Source: Piezodorus guildinii
Taxonomy: Eukaryota > Arthropoda > Insecta > Hemiptera > Pentatomidae
Direction of reading: 5' to 3'
Assembly (NCBI GenBank): GCA_023052935.1
Contig: CM041297.1
Coordinates: 91,605,521 to 91,669,520 of the forward strand
DNA: 64,000 nt
Shown: positions 31,053-42,672 of the stretch, piece by piece
Layout: each line of letters starts with the position of its first letter
How positions within the stretch are numbered: the stretch's first letter is position 1
Translations under genes and position numbers: made by a program
Notes under the pieces: generated by a model
Databases searched by the model: none
The model's input: the letters and a program-made list of their open reading frames with translations, nothing else
Told to the model about the DNA's origin: nothing

Positions 31053-31450
31053 TGTAACTCCGTTATTTTCGAAGCTAAAGAAAAAAAATATTAGGTTTTT
31101 TTAAAAATAAAATAACTTAGAATAATTAAAAAAGAAAATAAAAAAATTGTTTCTTATAAATACGCCCATAACTCTGTTATTTTTAAAAATATGTAGAAGA
31201 TTAGAAAAATATGTAAAGTGTTTTAGAATCAGTAAAGTGCTATAAACAGAATAATAAAACAAAAACAAAAAGTTGATCTATATATTCAAGTCATAAATTA
31301 TAATGGATGTAATTCCACCAAAACTCGGTTATTTCAAAAGAAAGAGAAAAATCGAAAAGATTAACAACTATACAAAGAGTTACACCTTAATATAGTTATT
31401 GGAAATAATAAACCATTGTGTAATAAATCATTTGCAGAGTTTTCTATTTA
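30120..31450. repeat. Dispersed repeat family X, long copy
   Basis: 30120-30640 aligns by eye with 33990-34730 ('TTATCAAATTCGT', 'GAGCCGTTTT', 'GGTGCAA.ATGCATGGT'). 30640-30900 aligns with 800-960 ('GATATCAGC', 'AGATAGA.AAAAAATG'). The end at 31385-31445 matches the terminal block of the other X copies. Internal poly(A) and TA tracts are present at 30925-30950 and 30992-31049. No ORF was recognised. Confidence 0.5.
30992..31049. repeat. (TA)n microsatellite
   Basis: TA run with one interruption, inside repeat family X. Confidence 0.9.
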
Positions 31451-31650
31451 TTATAATAACGAAATTAATAAAAAAAATAGTGATTAGTTCATAATACTCT
31501 CATAATTAATATTGTTAATCCTGCTTCCATTTCTCTCCTCCCAATCTAGGATATTATGTACAGTTATAATCTCTACCCCGTGATATGTATTATTCAAACT
31601 ATTAATGTTGTTAAGACAACGTCATTTTGCTATAATGTATGCTAATTTAA

Positions 31651-31836
31651 GCTGTAGTTGTTAGTAAATGCGATGAGAGGGCCGACGGAGCGGTGTTGGA
31701 GGTCTCCCTATTTGTCACCAACATCTGGAGCATTTCAGAGATTAATGCACAGACCCCTGTGTCCAAGGCTGATGATATTGTCAACTGGTTAGGCACAGCT
31801 CCTATCTTCTACAAATTATTAACAGCATTAAACTGA
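31651..31836 (+). other. Candidate terminal coding exon of a host gene (unrecognised)
   Basis: A 61-codon frame ending in TGA at 31834-31836, at roughly 50 percent GC in a region near 30 percent. The translation includes 'CDERADGAVLEVSLFVTNIW' and 'ADDIVNWLGTAPIFYKLLT', well balanced and not low-complexity. Upstream is a plausible branch site (GCTAATT at 31641) and an AG at 31663-31664 as acceptor. Downstream, 32185-32190 is AATAAA, giving a 3' UTR of about 350 nt. There is no repeat-family match in the window. I do not recognise the product. It may be a terminal exon, a processed fragment or a decayed gene. Confidence 0.4.
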
Positions 31837-32210
31837 ATCGGAACTAATTCAGATGTTCAGTATCTTTGATTTTAACCCAGCTGTATCAATAACATAAAAC
31901 TTGTGACATTTTTGGTTATATCTGATCATAGGGACAGTGCTGAATTATTTGTTTTTGCTTAATTGTTTGTAGTGATGAAGGTTTATTTATTTTTCATTAA
32001 TAGTTGTTATTAATACATGCTTGCATTCTGTCTGAGATTATGTTATTGAAATTCAAAGGAAAATTTAAAAACACTGCTATTGGATGTTGCATCAATATTG
32101 GATTGATTACAGTAAATATAAATTATAAAGCAATATCACTAAGCTTTAGCACAGATCTCTCAATACAATCTGTAATATGTACTTAATAAATGCATTATTT
32201 ACCATAGTAA
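31837..32210 (+). other. Possible 3' UTR
   Basis: Non-coding AT-rich sequence after the candidate exon, with an AATAAA polyadenylation signal at 32185-32190. No repeat was recognised in it. Confidence 0.3.
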
Positions 32211-32329
32211 TTCTGTATTTGATAATTAATGGACAGCATTCATTATTTTTACCAATGATCATTTTTATATTAATTACACAAAGAGACTGCCGGTGTAGCT
32301 AAGTTATAAGAGGAAAATGCCCTCTCCGA

Positions 32330-32331
<2 letters not shown>

Positions 32332-32364
<33 letters not shown>
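32332..32364. repeat. (TA)n microsatellite
   Basis: TA run abutting the 3' end of the Jockey fragment that follows. Confidence 0.9.
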
Positions 32365-32369
<5 letters not shown>

Positions 32370-32820
32370 TTAATGAAATTTACAACTGTATTAAATCAAT
32401 ACAACAAGTAAATAGGATTGATATATGGTTAGATCACATGGTAGTCCTGTGAATAGACTACCTACCCTATGGGTAGCACTCCAATGTCTAATTTATTGTA
32501 GGAGGTTTCTTGGCCATCTTCTTTTAAGTAGCCTCGGTGGATAATCAGGAATAGAAGAAGTCACGGATAAGGGAGTTTGAGTGGGCAGGCAATTGGGAAT
32601 GAAAATACCTATATCTATATCGGGCTGAGTCTTCAACTAGTGGGATATTTGGGTTTTTATAGATGATTTTATTAGTAACCAAGTAAGGAGAATTGAGGAT
32701 TTTTCGAAGACTGTGAATAGCAAGAATTGGATGCGGGAGGAGTTAAATGGTTGAGCGGACCCTACGGGCTCAACACCGTAGGTCTGATAATGGTTATATA
32801 TATGAGTTTTTTCTGAAGGT
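32365..32820 (-). pseudogene. Jockey-family (B-type) 3' fragment
   Basis: Begins with the family 3' UTR ('TACAACTGTATTAAATCAATACAACAAGTAAAT') in abbreviated form. On the minus strand it reads through a decayed thumb region ('KSSILLTWLLIKSSIKT' in a shifted frame) to about 32800. Frames are interrupted throughout. Similarity to 49134-49500 and 43600-44000 is clear. Confidence 0.7.
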
Positions 32821-33060
32821 GGAAAATCAAAAGAATCGTCCTTAAATCGAGGAGAACTTCTAAAACTGTTAGCGGATATAAAAAATAAAAAAATTGTAAG
32901 ATGTGAGAATTTGAAAGGAGAGCATAAAACAGGAGGACTGGATGACAGATCCTCGATTCTGGGCACGTAGGCCCTGGGACCCACATGATACCTTTCCCAG
33001 CATCTTCTGTCCTTCCTCTTTCCTTATTCCTTATCCTTGGCAATCCGATCTTAGTGCTTG

Positions 33061-33989
33061 TCAGACAAACCTTTGAGGTACATCTTTTTTTTAAAGATTC
33101 AAGGATTCATACATATATATTTTATGCATTTTTAAAAATAATTTAATATCAACGACATAGGACGAACGTCGCTATGTAAATTTTGATAAAAACATTACAC
33201 ACACGATGACCGACCTGTGATACTTGAATTTTTGAAAAATGATATCTTGTATAAACGTCTGTATAAAAATTTCACAAATAGGAAAGAAAAATATTAAAAA
33301 AAGAAACAAAGCGTTTTTTTTTTTTTATATTGGTTTTGCTTTATTTGATGTGCATGTAAATAAATGAATTAGTACGTTTAAATCGATAAATAATAATTAA
33401 CCTCCCACATACCCAAAAACAATCATCGTTTATCTGACTCATGCATCTTAAAGAATAAAATAAATCTCATACATAAACGCAAAAGTATCATTTTTTTCTC
33501 TATCATCCTCAAACCGCACAGAAACAGGAGGAGACATTCCTGATTGGATTACATGATTTTACATAGAATCATAAAACTGTTTTTTAATATTATCTATAAA
33601 CTTTCAGTTATATGAATATTAGCCAGCATCAATCAGGTTCACGGAGGAGAGTTAAACGAGTTATATGAAGATAATCTTGATACGAAGGATGATTTTAGTT
33701 CGAATTATACCTATGTTTTTAAATTTAGCGTCTTTTGTAGAATCGATAATTATTTACCTCGTTGGTTCTGATTTTCGATATATTGTTGCCCATTTCGTAA
33801 GCTAACTTATAACTAACATATGTTGTCGAGAAGGAGAAAAAATCTGGTGCAGGAAACACCTGAATTGATAAAGTTAGAATTAAAATAAGTTTAAAGAATT
33901 ATATTCAGTTTCGGTGGAAATAATAATAATATAAAATTTGTTATGTACAATAATGACTAAAGTATATTTCCTATTCGTTTTACTTTACA
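33061..33989. other. Non-coding AT-rich stretch, nothing recognised
   Basis: No ORF above 60 codons, no repeat match and no structural RNA found by eye. Confidence 0.4.
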
Positions 33990-34730
33990 TTACCTTCCAT
34001 AACTTTCTATTTAAGATAACATTTTTCTAAATATTTTATTCTTCCCCAGTATATTATACATCTGTATTACTATGTATAATAAAAAATTTACGTACAAAAA
34101 TATTTTTGCTCTTTTCTCCTTTAGTTGGTTATCAAATTCGTTCAACTTGTATATATAGCTATTTTTATCAATGATAATAATTTGGTATAGTTAATTTTTT
34201 TGTACATACGTAATTAAAGGTACTTTAGAGGGAGAAAATTGGAAACTTCAGCCCTGCAAGAGGTGACCGTGGCTGAGTGGCTAGTCTCTCAAGCCAAAGT
34301 TTGTGAGTTCGAATCCCAATCCCGGAGGTACTGCTTCAAGGATTTAATTAAATGGTCATTCATTAACAGCCTTCCCTTAAAAATTCATCTAGAAACGCGA
34401 GTGTATTCTCGCAAATGATTACACCAAGCAGGCAAAAAAAGAATAACAATAAAAACCTTACAGACTCCTGCATTCAGAATGAAACTTACCTGATATTAAT
34501 TACAATTTAATTTTACATCCATATACCTAATCAATTCATGTTTGATAAATAATACTTGGAGCCGTTTTTGAGAAAATCGTAAAAAGGTGCAACATGCATG
34601 GTGTAAAGTGACTCCTCTAGTTTACCTGTTTTGATAAAAAATCGGGAGAGGAGAGGGATGGAATAAAACATCTCAGGCATCTACGATTCTAAAAATATGA
34701 AATTTGAGTTTTATAAACCAACGTTTTTGA
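33990..34730. repeat. Dispersed repeat family X, copy with SINE inside
   Basis: Aligns with 30120-30640 on both sides of the tRNA-like insertion at 34256-34455. The distal part includes 'GGTGCAACATGCATGGTGTAAA', matching 30500-30520. Confidence 0.5.
34256..34455 (+). mobile_element. tRNA-derived SINE, family S3
   Basis: The head resembles a Leu/Ser-type tRNA: A-box 'TGGCTGAGTGGCTAGT' at about 34272 and B-box 'AGTTCGAATCCC' at about 34307, followed by a non-tRNA body and an A-rich tail. It interrupts repeat family X. Confidence 0.6.
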
Positions 34731-35383
34731 GATAGGCTTATCTACTAGTTTGTATAAGTGTATTCCCGGTGAAAACTCGAATTTGAAAATTTTCAAGATC
34801 AAAATACTTTCCCTTAGTATGCAAGTGTATGTAAAAAAATAGTTAAATCCCAATAGCTTGCAGAATGTTTAATAAATATTTGAACTAATATCGTTTACTT
34901 AATATTATTCCATTATGAAATGAATGCACTATAAGAATCTCTAAAACTTTCAAGACTGCAGGAGGACCGTCCAAACAAGAAGGAAGCACCGACGGCCTGG
35001 CATTTCCGATAGAGAAGGACCCTATATAGCGAGGCCGTGGTGCAGTGGCTGGTTGGGCTCCCAGGTCACGGAGCCCGCGACCAGGGGAAGACTTTATTAA
35101 AAAGTGAACTTGTGTAAAAGTAGACCGAAGCCCTGAGGGCTCACGTACTCAGGGCAAACAGTTCCCCGCTCATCAGCAGTCATATCTTATCCGCTCTTCT
35201 AGAATGATATTCCTTCCAAGGAGGTATTCTAATCGTGAAGGCTCGATTGGTTACTAAGGAGGCTAATGTAATGATAGGATCTCACAAGTAATATAAAGTA
35301 GTAATGAATACTTTACTCGTGAGATTAAATCAATCCATTACATTATTCGTTATGAATAGAAAATACACTCTCACAAAACTGGA
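34731..35383. other. Intergenic stretch with a weak tRNA-like element
   Basis: At about 35028-35180 a GC-rich segment ('GAGGCCGTGGTGCAGTGGCTG' in part) could be another SINE head, but the B-box is poor. Otherwise nothing recognisable. Confidence 0.3.
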
Positions 35384-35390
35384 TCAAAAT

Positions 35391-35394
<4 letters not shown>
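35384..35394. repeat. Target-site duplication of element D, left copy
   Basis: TCAAAATTGCC, identical to 39835-39845. Confidence 0.9.
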
Positions 35395-35458
<64 letters not shown>

Positions 35459-35672
35459 CTTACCCTCTGGTTTTATTTTCGAACAAAATACAAATACAAA
35501 TATAATATGTATAGCTGTCAGATTTGTCCTTCTGTTACCCGGAGGTATTCTAAAGAGGATTGCTATATGCGCTGGATGCACTAGTAATCTTTCAAGGGCT
35601 TCTTCTAAGCCTTTATTTATCCATTGCAAAATGGGAGGGACCATTCTTCAGGGTTTTGGCAATAAATTGAGT

Positions 35673-38344
35673 TCAGACATAGTCCGAACTCCTTCCCTCG
35701 GCGACAACGTCAACGAGAGGTAGTGATCCTTGCCACCTCCCAGGCTTGGGTGGTGGGGTGATATCAGAAAATAATGGATTAGCACAGGCCTTCAGCCCAT
35801 CAAAAAATTTAATGTGCCTCCGGCTGATATATTCAGGCACTGTTGGCAATACTAATTCCTGATGAAGGACATGGTTTCTGGCCCTTTGTAAGTTGGTACC
35901 TCTGACAATCCGCCGAAGGATGGAGTTCTGGAACGTCTGTAATTGTTTGAGAGTGGACTTAAACAGATGCCGCATCAAGGGCGCACCATAGAGCATAGTC
36001 GGACGTATTATAGCCTTGTAGATCTGTAGTTTCAGCCTCAGTGAGAGCTGAGGTGACGTGAGTAGATGATTAAGTCTATAGCTCTTTCTCCTGGCCAGTT
36101 TGAGTCGTTCCCGGACGTGACTAGATAAGGTGAGGTGCCTATCTAAAGTGACGCCCAGGTAGAGGATTGAATTAGAGACTGGCAGTGTTTCTCCGTTCAC
36201 TTTAAAATCAGTGGGCAAAGCGCTCTTCCCCTTCTGGAACGACATGACAATAGCATCTGTCTTCTTCGGGTTCACCCTAATGCCAATCTCCTTCAGCTCA
36301 TCTACAATAGTGGTCGATGCTCCTTGTGCCAGGGTGAGAGCCCTTTTCGGTCTCATACTAGAAGCATAGATGCCAATGTCATCGGCGTAGGCTGCTACCA
36401 GTGCCATCGGGTGCTTCATTGAGATCACTTTTGCTGTAAAGATCACAAACAATAGTGGTCCCAATACAGAACCTTGAGGAACCCCACAAATGGTGTCCTT
36501 TGAAGTTGACAATTTATCGCCTACCCTTACGACGAAGGATCTCCCGCTTAAGTAGCTTCTGATCAATCGGCATAATGAAGCTGGAAAACGATAGTCTTCC
36601 AACTGGCGAAGCAGTAACTCGTGGGATACACAAACAAACGCCTGTGTGCAGTCCAGCGAGATGAACGCCGTGGCTTCATTGTTCTTCGTCATACGCTCTA
36701 TGGTGTGCCTTTGAAGTTTCACTAAATGATGATCGCAGGCTACGCCTCGTGAGAACCCGGTCTGTTCTGGTGGAATGATGGACTCCTCACTGCAGTGCTC
36801 TAGCAGATGGTGATGGATCAGCCTCTCGAACACCTTGCTCATATGCGAAAGGAGACTGATAGGCCGATAATGCTCTGGTGAGTCTCCATTCTTCCCAGGC
36901 TTAAGTAGCGGCACTATGATCGCTTGCTTCCAGTCATCGGGGAAGTATGAGATCCGCATACAGGAGTTAAAAATGTTTAATAAGAAGGCTTTACCCCTCC
37001 GAGGTAGCATCTTCAATAGTACATACGGAATATCATCCAGTCCCGAAGCCTTGTTACCCTTGGTGCGTCGTAGTACCGACTCAAGCTGTCCGAAGGTGGA
37101 GAATATCCTCTTTTCATTAGGGGACGTTGGTCTTCCCGCAGGAAGTGTGGGAGCATTTAACAGCCGATCATCTTCCCTCGCCTTATAAGAATCGGCCAAG
37201 AGTTCAGCCTGTTCCTCAGGGATAATAGGGTGCCACCTGATGTAAGGTGTACACTCTTCCTCTTAGTGACGTGTGACCTCACAAGTCTCCAGAACTGACT
37301 ATGATCATCATGAGTCCTACGGAGTTGCTCGTGCCATAGGAAAGTCTTCCATTCACGCATGAGGCTGGCTATCTGCCGGGTCATCGCATTGATGGCCGGT
37401 TTCAAGCCGTAGTCACAAGTTCGGTGGAAAATATTCCTCAGGTTGTTCCTTTGTGCAATGAGAGCAAGAATGTGGCTCGGTGGTTTCCTGAAGGCGTTTG
37501 GCTGAGGACTAAACCTTGGTATGGTAAGATTGGCTGATACATGGACGGTGGTGGTGATATCCGAGATCGCCTTCTGCACCTCTTTAACAGTTCTTAAGTA
37601 CTGTATCTTTGGTACGGTATCATCCACACTAGCCCTATATCCTTTCCAGTCGGCCTTGTGGAAGAGGAACTTGCTCGCGGGTGGTGTTGCTGGAGTTCCC
37701 TCAAAGGCATATAGCACAGGCCGGTGGTCCGACGGTCCGTATGGGAGCGCTAGGCACTCAGTAACAGTGTGAAGGTCCCTGGTCAGGAGTAGGTCAAGTG
37801 TGGATGTCCAGTCAGGTCGGGCCGCATGCCTAAAGGTGTGCACTCCGGGGTGGAAGACAGCCATCCTGGTCTTGGTGATATAGGTACCCATCGGATTGTT
37901 GCTACCGCACAGCCAGGCAGTGTGTCGGGCGTTGAAGTCCCCTAAGATGACAAACCGACTCTTATCCTGGGCGTGCTGCAGCAATAGCTTCATAGATGTT
38001 AATATAGCCTTGGGTCCCCTATAGACACAACAGAAAGTAAAACGTTGTTTTAATCGAACATCTACTGTGACTATATGAGTACCCTCTGTAGAAGCTACTG
38101 GGTTGGGTACCAACCTCGATGGGATATCTCCTCGAACCAGAATCACTACGGCCTCGTTAGCCCCGGGTTGACAAGCCTCCCGGTATGCAATATATCCCTG
38201 AAAATACAGTGAAGCAGAGGTGGGTAGTATAGTGTCGGTCAGCGCCACCACTGATGGCCGGTGCTGCTGCAGGAGGAGTTCTATTTCAGCCTTCTTCAGT
38301 AGTAGGCCTCGAATATTATAGGAAATAACTAAGTGCTCAGTCAT
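35673..38344 (-). pseudogene. Element D ORF2: endonuclease-reverse transcriptase with one frameshift
   Basis: The N-terminal frame 38344-37157 is an APE-type endonuclease: 'SYNIRGLLLKKAE', 'GDFNARHTAW' near residue 133, 'SDHRPV' near residue 207. The frame 37199-35673 is the reverse transcriptase: 'HYRPISLLSHMSKVFE', 'CGVPQGSVLGPLLF', catalytic 'YADD', and thumb 'YLGVTLDRHLTLSSH'. A single-base shift in the purine run near 37250-37262 separates them; the two frames otherwise join smoothly. The first Met of the second ORF is not a true start. The palm motif reads 'LDCTQAFVCVSHELL', so the first catalytic Asp is kept. ORF2's ATG overlaps the end of ORF1 by 8 nt (ATGACTGA). Confidence 0.88.
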
Positions 38345-39543
38345 AATGCTTAGCGATGATCTTCGTCAGCATCTTCATCATTTCTCGAACAGTTGCCATC
38401 ATCTCTGCAAATTGGGCGTTGAATAGAGCATTGCTTGGATGTGCTTGTGTATTTAATGTGAATTGCGGTGTTGAGGAGTGAGCGGGTGCTGTCATTGGTT
38501 CAGCTTCTTCATGATGCGATGTTGGGGATGTTCTCTGTAGCTGCTGCTGCTGCTGTTGCTGCCCGGCGGGTCCGCCAAGTAGTTCAGTGAAAGCCAAGTT
38601 AGGGTTGACTAGCCTACTTGTCTTACTTGAAGGGGCTGCTACATTTATAATTGTCCTCTTTCTCATCTGGAGCAGTTCTTGCCGGCGGGGACACTCTTTG
38701 GTGGAGGCATGATGGGCTCCACTACAGTTGGCACATTTGATTGGTGCAAGTCGTGGGCAGCTTCTTTCTTCATGAGTTTGGGCGCACCGGGGGCATTTTA
38801 CTGTCCTCCCGCAGTATTTCATGGTGTGCCCAAACTCTAAGCAGTTTCGACACTGTGCTGGGCATTTATCTTCTTTAAAGGGGGTTACCCTAAATCTAAC
38901 CTGGTTCACATGGCGAAGAGCCTGTACATTTTCGATTTTTACCGTAGGCTCAGTGATGAGCAAGATGGCTTCAATCGGGTAGGTCACTTCTCCTTGTCGT
39001 TTGGTCAGGCGCTTGGCCATCACGAATCCTGGCAGCCTTTGTTTCACTTCAGTGGCGAACATATTTAAATCACTGTCAACATCGAAGCCGTGAACCACAA
39101 ACTTCTTTGTCCTCTTGGTGCCGCGAGGTGCATAGGTGTGGAATTGCACCTTATCATCACGACGGAATAGTTTTACCACGGCATAGTGATCGGCATCATT
39201 ATCCAAGTATAACCTCGTCTCCTTTGCCGAGGTATTTGTAGTAAACTTTGTGATCTTCATTTCCAAGAGAGTCGCTCTGAGAATGGGTTGCGACAGTGGT
39301 GGTCTGATTATTACTGGTGGCGGTAACCTCTTCTTGGGCTGATCATTGCCTGACTGAGTGGGAGCAATTGGCGCAAACTGGTTAGAGACAGGTGTCGGTG
39401 GAGGCCCGGCGACTGTCCTCAGTTTTTTGGGAATTTTTCTTTGAAACTTGGACAAATCCCGCTTCATCAGCTCCACTTGACGGGCGCTTCTCGCCTCTAG
39501 CCTCTTCCATTATCATGGCCGTCGAAGTCGATGGTTCACCCAT
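38337..39543 (-). pseudogene. Element D ORF1: Gag-like protein, N-terminal frameshift
   Basis: The main frame (39476-38337) has a PRE_C2HC/RRM-like middle. Three CCHC knuckles lie near residues 203-262: 'CRNCLEFGHTMKYC', 'CPRCAQTHEERSC' and 'CANCSGAHHASTKEC'. A Gln-rich stretch and a Met-rich C-terminal helix follow. An upstream ATG at 39543 opens a different frame ('MGEPSTSTAMIMEEARGEK') that looks like the natural N-terminus and ends after about 45 codons. A shift in the A-rich run near 39430-39440 would link the two. The protein would coat element RNA. Confidence 0.8.
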
Positions 39544-39834
39544 ATCGTTAGATGGCCGCGTATAGGGGCAAAAACTCTTGTCAGCGCTACGCTGCCCGAT
39601 TGGCTGTTAAAGATTATTTCCACGGGATAAGTGTGGTCTTCAACAGCATAAGGCGCAAAGCTAAACAAGAGCTGACGTCAGAAAGTCTTCAAGCGGCAGT
39701 TCTTCTTACTTCTTCCACTGCTCGTCCCTGCTACTTAATGCTAAGCGATAAGGTTTTGTGGCTTGTTACCACACAAAAATAATATTCACGAGTATCAACT
39801 TTATAAAGGTGTTGGATTAAAAAAGGTGAATTTC

Positions 39835-39845
39835 TCAAAATTGCC
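39835..39845. repeat. Target-site duplication of element D, right copy
   Basis: TCAAAATTGCC, identical to 35384-35394. Confidence 0.9.
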
Positions 39846-40234
39846 AATTCGCATTTTGGTATATATACGTATTTTAGGCTAGAGATGGGCTCACAACTAT
39901 ATTGTCTTATTTACTGTCTTTTCAAATTTTCTTGTTTTGTTTTAATTACGCTATTTTTTAAACAGATTAAATATGTATAGGAATTCTATCGTTTTCCTGA
40001 TTGTTGTTGTCGCCTAGCAGCTTATTAAAATTTCTTTCGATATTTTCTGTGTGGAAATAGTTGTATTGGATTGTGTCACATGAAACGTCCGTTTTCAAGG
40101 TAAAGAATTTTTATTAAAAATACGATATGAAAACAAGATAATTTTATTCGAAGTATTTACCTTATTTTTCTACACATTTTTCCCAACGTGACACCAACTT
40201 TTTTATCCTCAAACTGAATAACTCTGAGCTTTGA
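39846..40234. other. AT-rich interval, nothing recognised
   Basis: No ORF or repeat match was found by eye. Confidence 0.4.
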
Positions 40235-40510
40235 AGTGAAACAAAATCTGAAAACGCACTTTTCACTTGATCATCACCTGTGGAGTACTGGCTAGCATAA
40301 CAGCCTTCTATGCTTAAGATCGCAAGTCCAAAACCAGCAGTTCGCCCTAAATTTGTGCGCCACAGGTGACTCTTAAAAGATTTAAAAAGTGGAACTCGTA
40401 AAAGATCCCTGTCTTAAGTAAACCTGGATAGGCAAAACTTAAGACTCCCGCTGCACCGTCGGATTAAGCACAGTAACATAAAGTGACGTTAAATGGATAA
40501 ACAGCAACAA
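40235..40510 (+). mobile_element. SINE-like element, family S2
   Basis: Shares with 56345-56640 and 59310-59600 the blocks 'GGTTAGCATAACAGCCT.CTATG', 'AAACCTGGATAG.CAAAA' and 'GACTCCC.CTGTA'-like, plus an end 'AGTGACGTTAAATG'. The head carries a weak B-box, best preserved at 59380 ('GGTTCAAACC'). The internal segment is shortened here. Confidence 0.65.
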
Positions 40511-40576
40511 GATTTAATAAAAATGTCATGTTCTTGGTAGCAAAACCTCATTAAATTAACTGTATGAAATGGGCAC

Positions 40577-40735
40577 AAGAAATTATGAAATTGACTGAAA
40601 AAAAATATGAATTTGATTGAAAAAATTATGAATTTGACAGAAAAAATTATGAATTTGACTGAAAAAATTATGAATTCGATTGAAAAAATTATAAATTTGA
40701 CTGAAAAAATTATGAATTTGACAGAAAAAAACTAT
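40577..40735. repeat. 21-bp minisatellite, about 7 units
   Basis: Tandem copies of 'AAAAAATTATGAATTTGACTG' with single-base variation at a 21-bp step. Confidence 0.9.
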
Positions 40736-40739
40736 ATAA

Positions 40740-41920
40740 TACAAAGGTAGAGGATTAGTAACTGTTTACTTTAAATATGTAAACATTCGGAAGGAAACAA
40801 CAGAGACCTGCAAAATCCTTGATGTATTTCAGAAACTATAAAAACGGTCATTTCATGGGAAACAACCCAATAGTAAAGCGGGATGTCTTCAAGAATGTGG
40901 CTGATGATCAGTTACACGTTGCAGTTTTCATAGTTGAGGGGTGTTTTCTTTTCGATAAGGTAGCCAAGTGGGTTAATCGCGTGTGGCCTATTCTCAGTCG
41001 TTTATTGTGCTTCCCACGGTTGTGCTTCATTTTTAATACTTCTTAACTTATTTGAACCTTCGTATTATCCTAAAGCTAGGCTCATATGAGTGTTGCTTGG
41101 TTTTTTAGATAACCACGGATACCAGATTTTCTGAATATTCAGTATATTTATATAGAGGATAATGCTTTCTCTTTGGCTACTTCTTCTGCCGTATCATAAC
41201 CTCTTATTCCCACGTTCGATGGTGTCCAAACAAGAACCACACTTTTATTTATATTTTTTATCCTATTGACTCATAAGCTTGGACTTTCCTTGTTACTATA
41301 TATTAGGAATAAATTATTCTGAAATGTCATTAAGATAACGAATCTGTAAATATAAGGAATTCTTCCTCCTCACACTGCATGATTTTGTTCAGTTTTACAC
41401 TGATTGCATAGCCTTCTACCGCGAAGTTAAAAAAAGAGAAATTAGAGGAATATAGAAAGTCTAAAAATAACATTCGTTTCTGCGAAAAAATAAATCAATA
41501 AAAAAAAAAAAATGAAAGGTTACATCTGCTCTCAACTCAAATAACATTAGAGGAGCCTTTGTCGTAGAATAAAATCGGGCCCTTTTCTTTTTTATCTTAA
41601 CTATCATCAGGAGCTGGTGAGGAAGACGCTGAAAAAATAGGAGCATGAATATAGGAACGAACAGATGTACTATTTAATGAATTATAATACTATTAAATTT
41701 TATAAATAGTTAACTGTTTTAATAATTGAAAAAAAAATCATTTATGAATTCATTTTAGTTACATTAATTTTTTAGTAATTAGTCGGTAATCTGTCTATGA
41801 TTTCGAAACACTATTAAGGTTTTTTTTTTTAATACTATATAAGTTACCATTAGATTTTAGCAGTAAAATCATATCTTTAAAATTATCTATTACTATTGTA
41901 TTTTTTTGTCCTTAAAATAT
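40740..41920. other. Non-coding stretch, nothing recognised
   Basis: ORFs of 60-75 codons (40819-41046 plus, 41461-41646 minus) show no domain or repeat similarity and normal AT-rich composition. Confidence 0.35.
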
Positions 41921-41924
41921 TTTT

Positions 41925-42672
41925 ATCAGCTATTGAAGAATGGCGTCAAAACTGGAAAATTAAAAGAAATCCTACTAACAAATCCCATCAAATTACCTTA
42001 ACTCTACGTCGTAAACCTATGACCTCCTGCACCACCGTTTCCTTTAGAAATATCTTACCGACTCCTGTTGATCATATCCGGTAATTAGGACTCTACCTCA
42101 GCACCTAACACGGAATCCTCATACTAGACTGAAACGACAGGAAACTGCTCGTAGATAAAGATTACTACTACTACAACACATGCTCGAAAAACGATCAAAA
42201 CTTTCTATTTACTACAAAAACTCATTTATATAACCATTATCATGCCTGTTTGGACCTACGGCATTGAGCTAAGGAGGTCCACTAAACCATCGAATTCCTC
42301 TCGCATCCAATCCTTGCAGTCCAAAACCCTTCAAAATATCCTCCATGCTTCTTACTTTGTTACCAATAAAATCATCCATAAAGACCTAAATATCCCATTT
42401 TTTGAAGACTTGGTTCGATAATGGTATACCTATTTTAATTCCTAACTCCCTACCCACTCAAACCCGCTTATCTGTGACCTCTCCTCCATATTTATTCCCA
42501 ACAATCCACCAAGGGGACTTCCAGATGGCCAAGAGACCTCCTTCCATAAATTAGACATTGGAGTGCTTACCAACGGGTAGTTTCTTCACAGGACTACCAT
42601 ATGTTCTAACCATATATCAATCCTATTTACTTTTGTATTGATTTATTACAGTTGTAAATGTCATTAAATAAA
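41925..42672 (+). pseudogene. Jockey-family (B-type) 3' fragment, plus strand
   Basis: Starts inside the RT C-terminal region ('AIEEWRQNWKIKRNP', 'TLRRKPMTSC') and runs through the thumb in broken frames to the conserved end near 42540. The family 3' UTR ('GGACTACCAT', 'TTACAGTTGTAAATGTC') and an (AAATA)-type tail follow at 42655-42690. Several frameshifts and stops are present; it is an old copy. Confidence 0.8.

Larger units (their letters stand above)
35395..39834 (-). mobile_element. Full-length Jockey-superfamily non-LTR retrotransposon D
   Basis: A 4.44-kb minus-strand element flanked by a perfect 11-bp target duplication. A 64-nt poly(A) (T run 35395-35458) marks the 3' end, 3' UTR 35459-35672, ORF2 35673-38344, ORF1 38337 to about 39543, 5' UTR to 39834. 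GC content is far above the flanks. The long tail and intact TSD indicate recent insertion. I see one frameshift in ORF2 and one in ORF1, so this copy looks just inactive. Confidence 0.92.

Noticed and set aside
35304..35723. 139-codon plus-strand ORF with a long Phe run
   Set aside because: It is the antisense of element D's poly(A) tail and 3' UTR.
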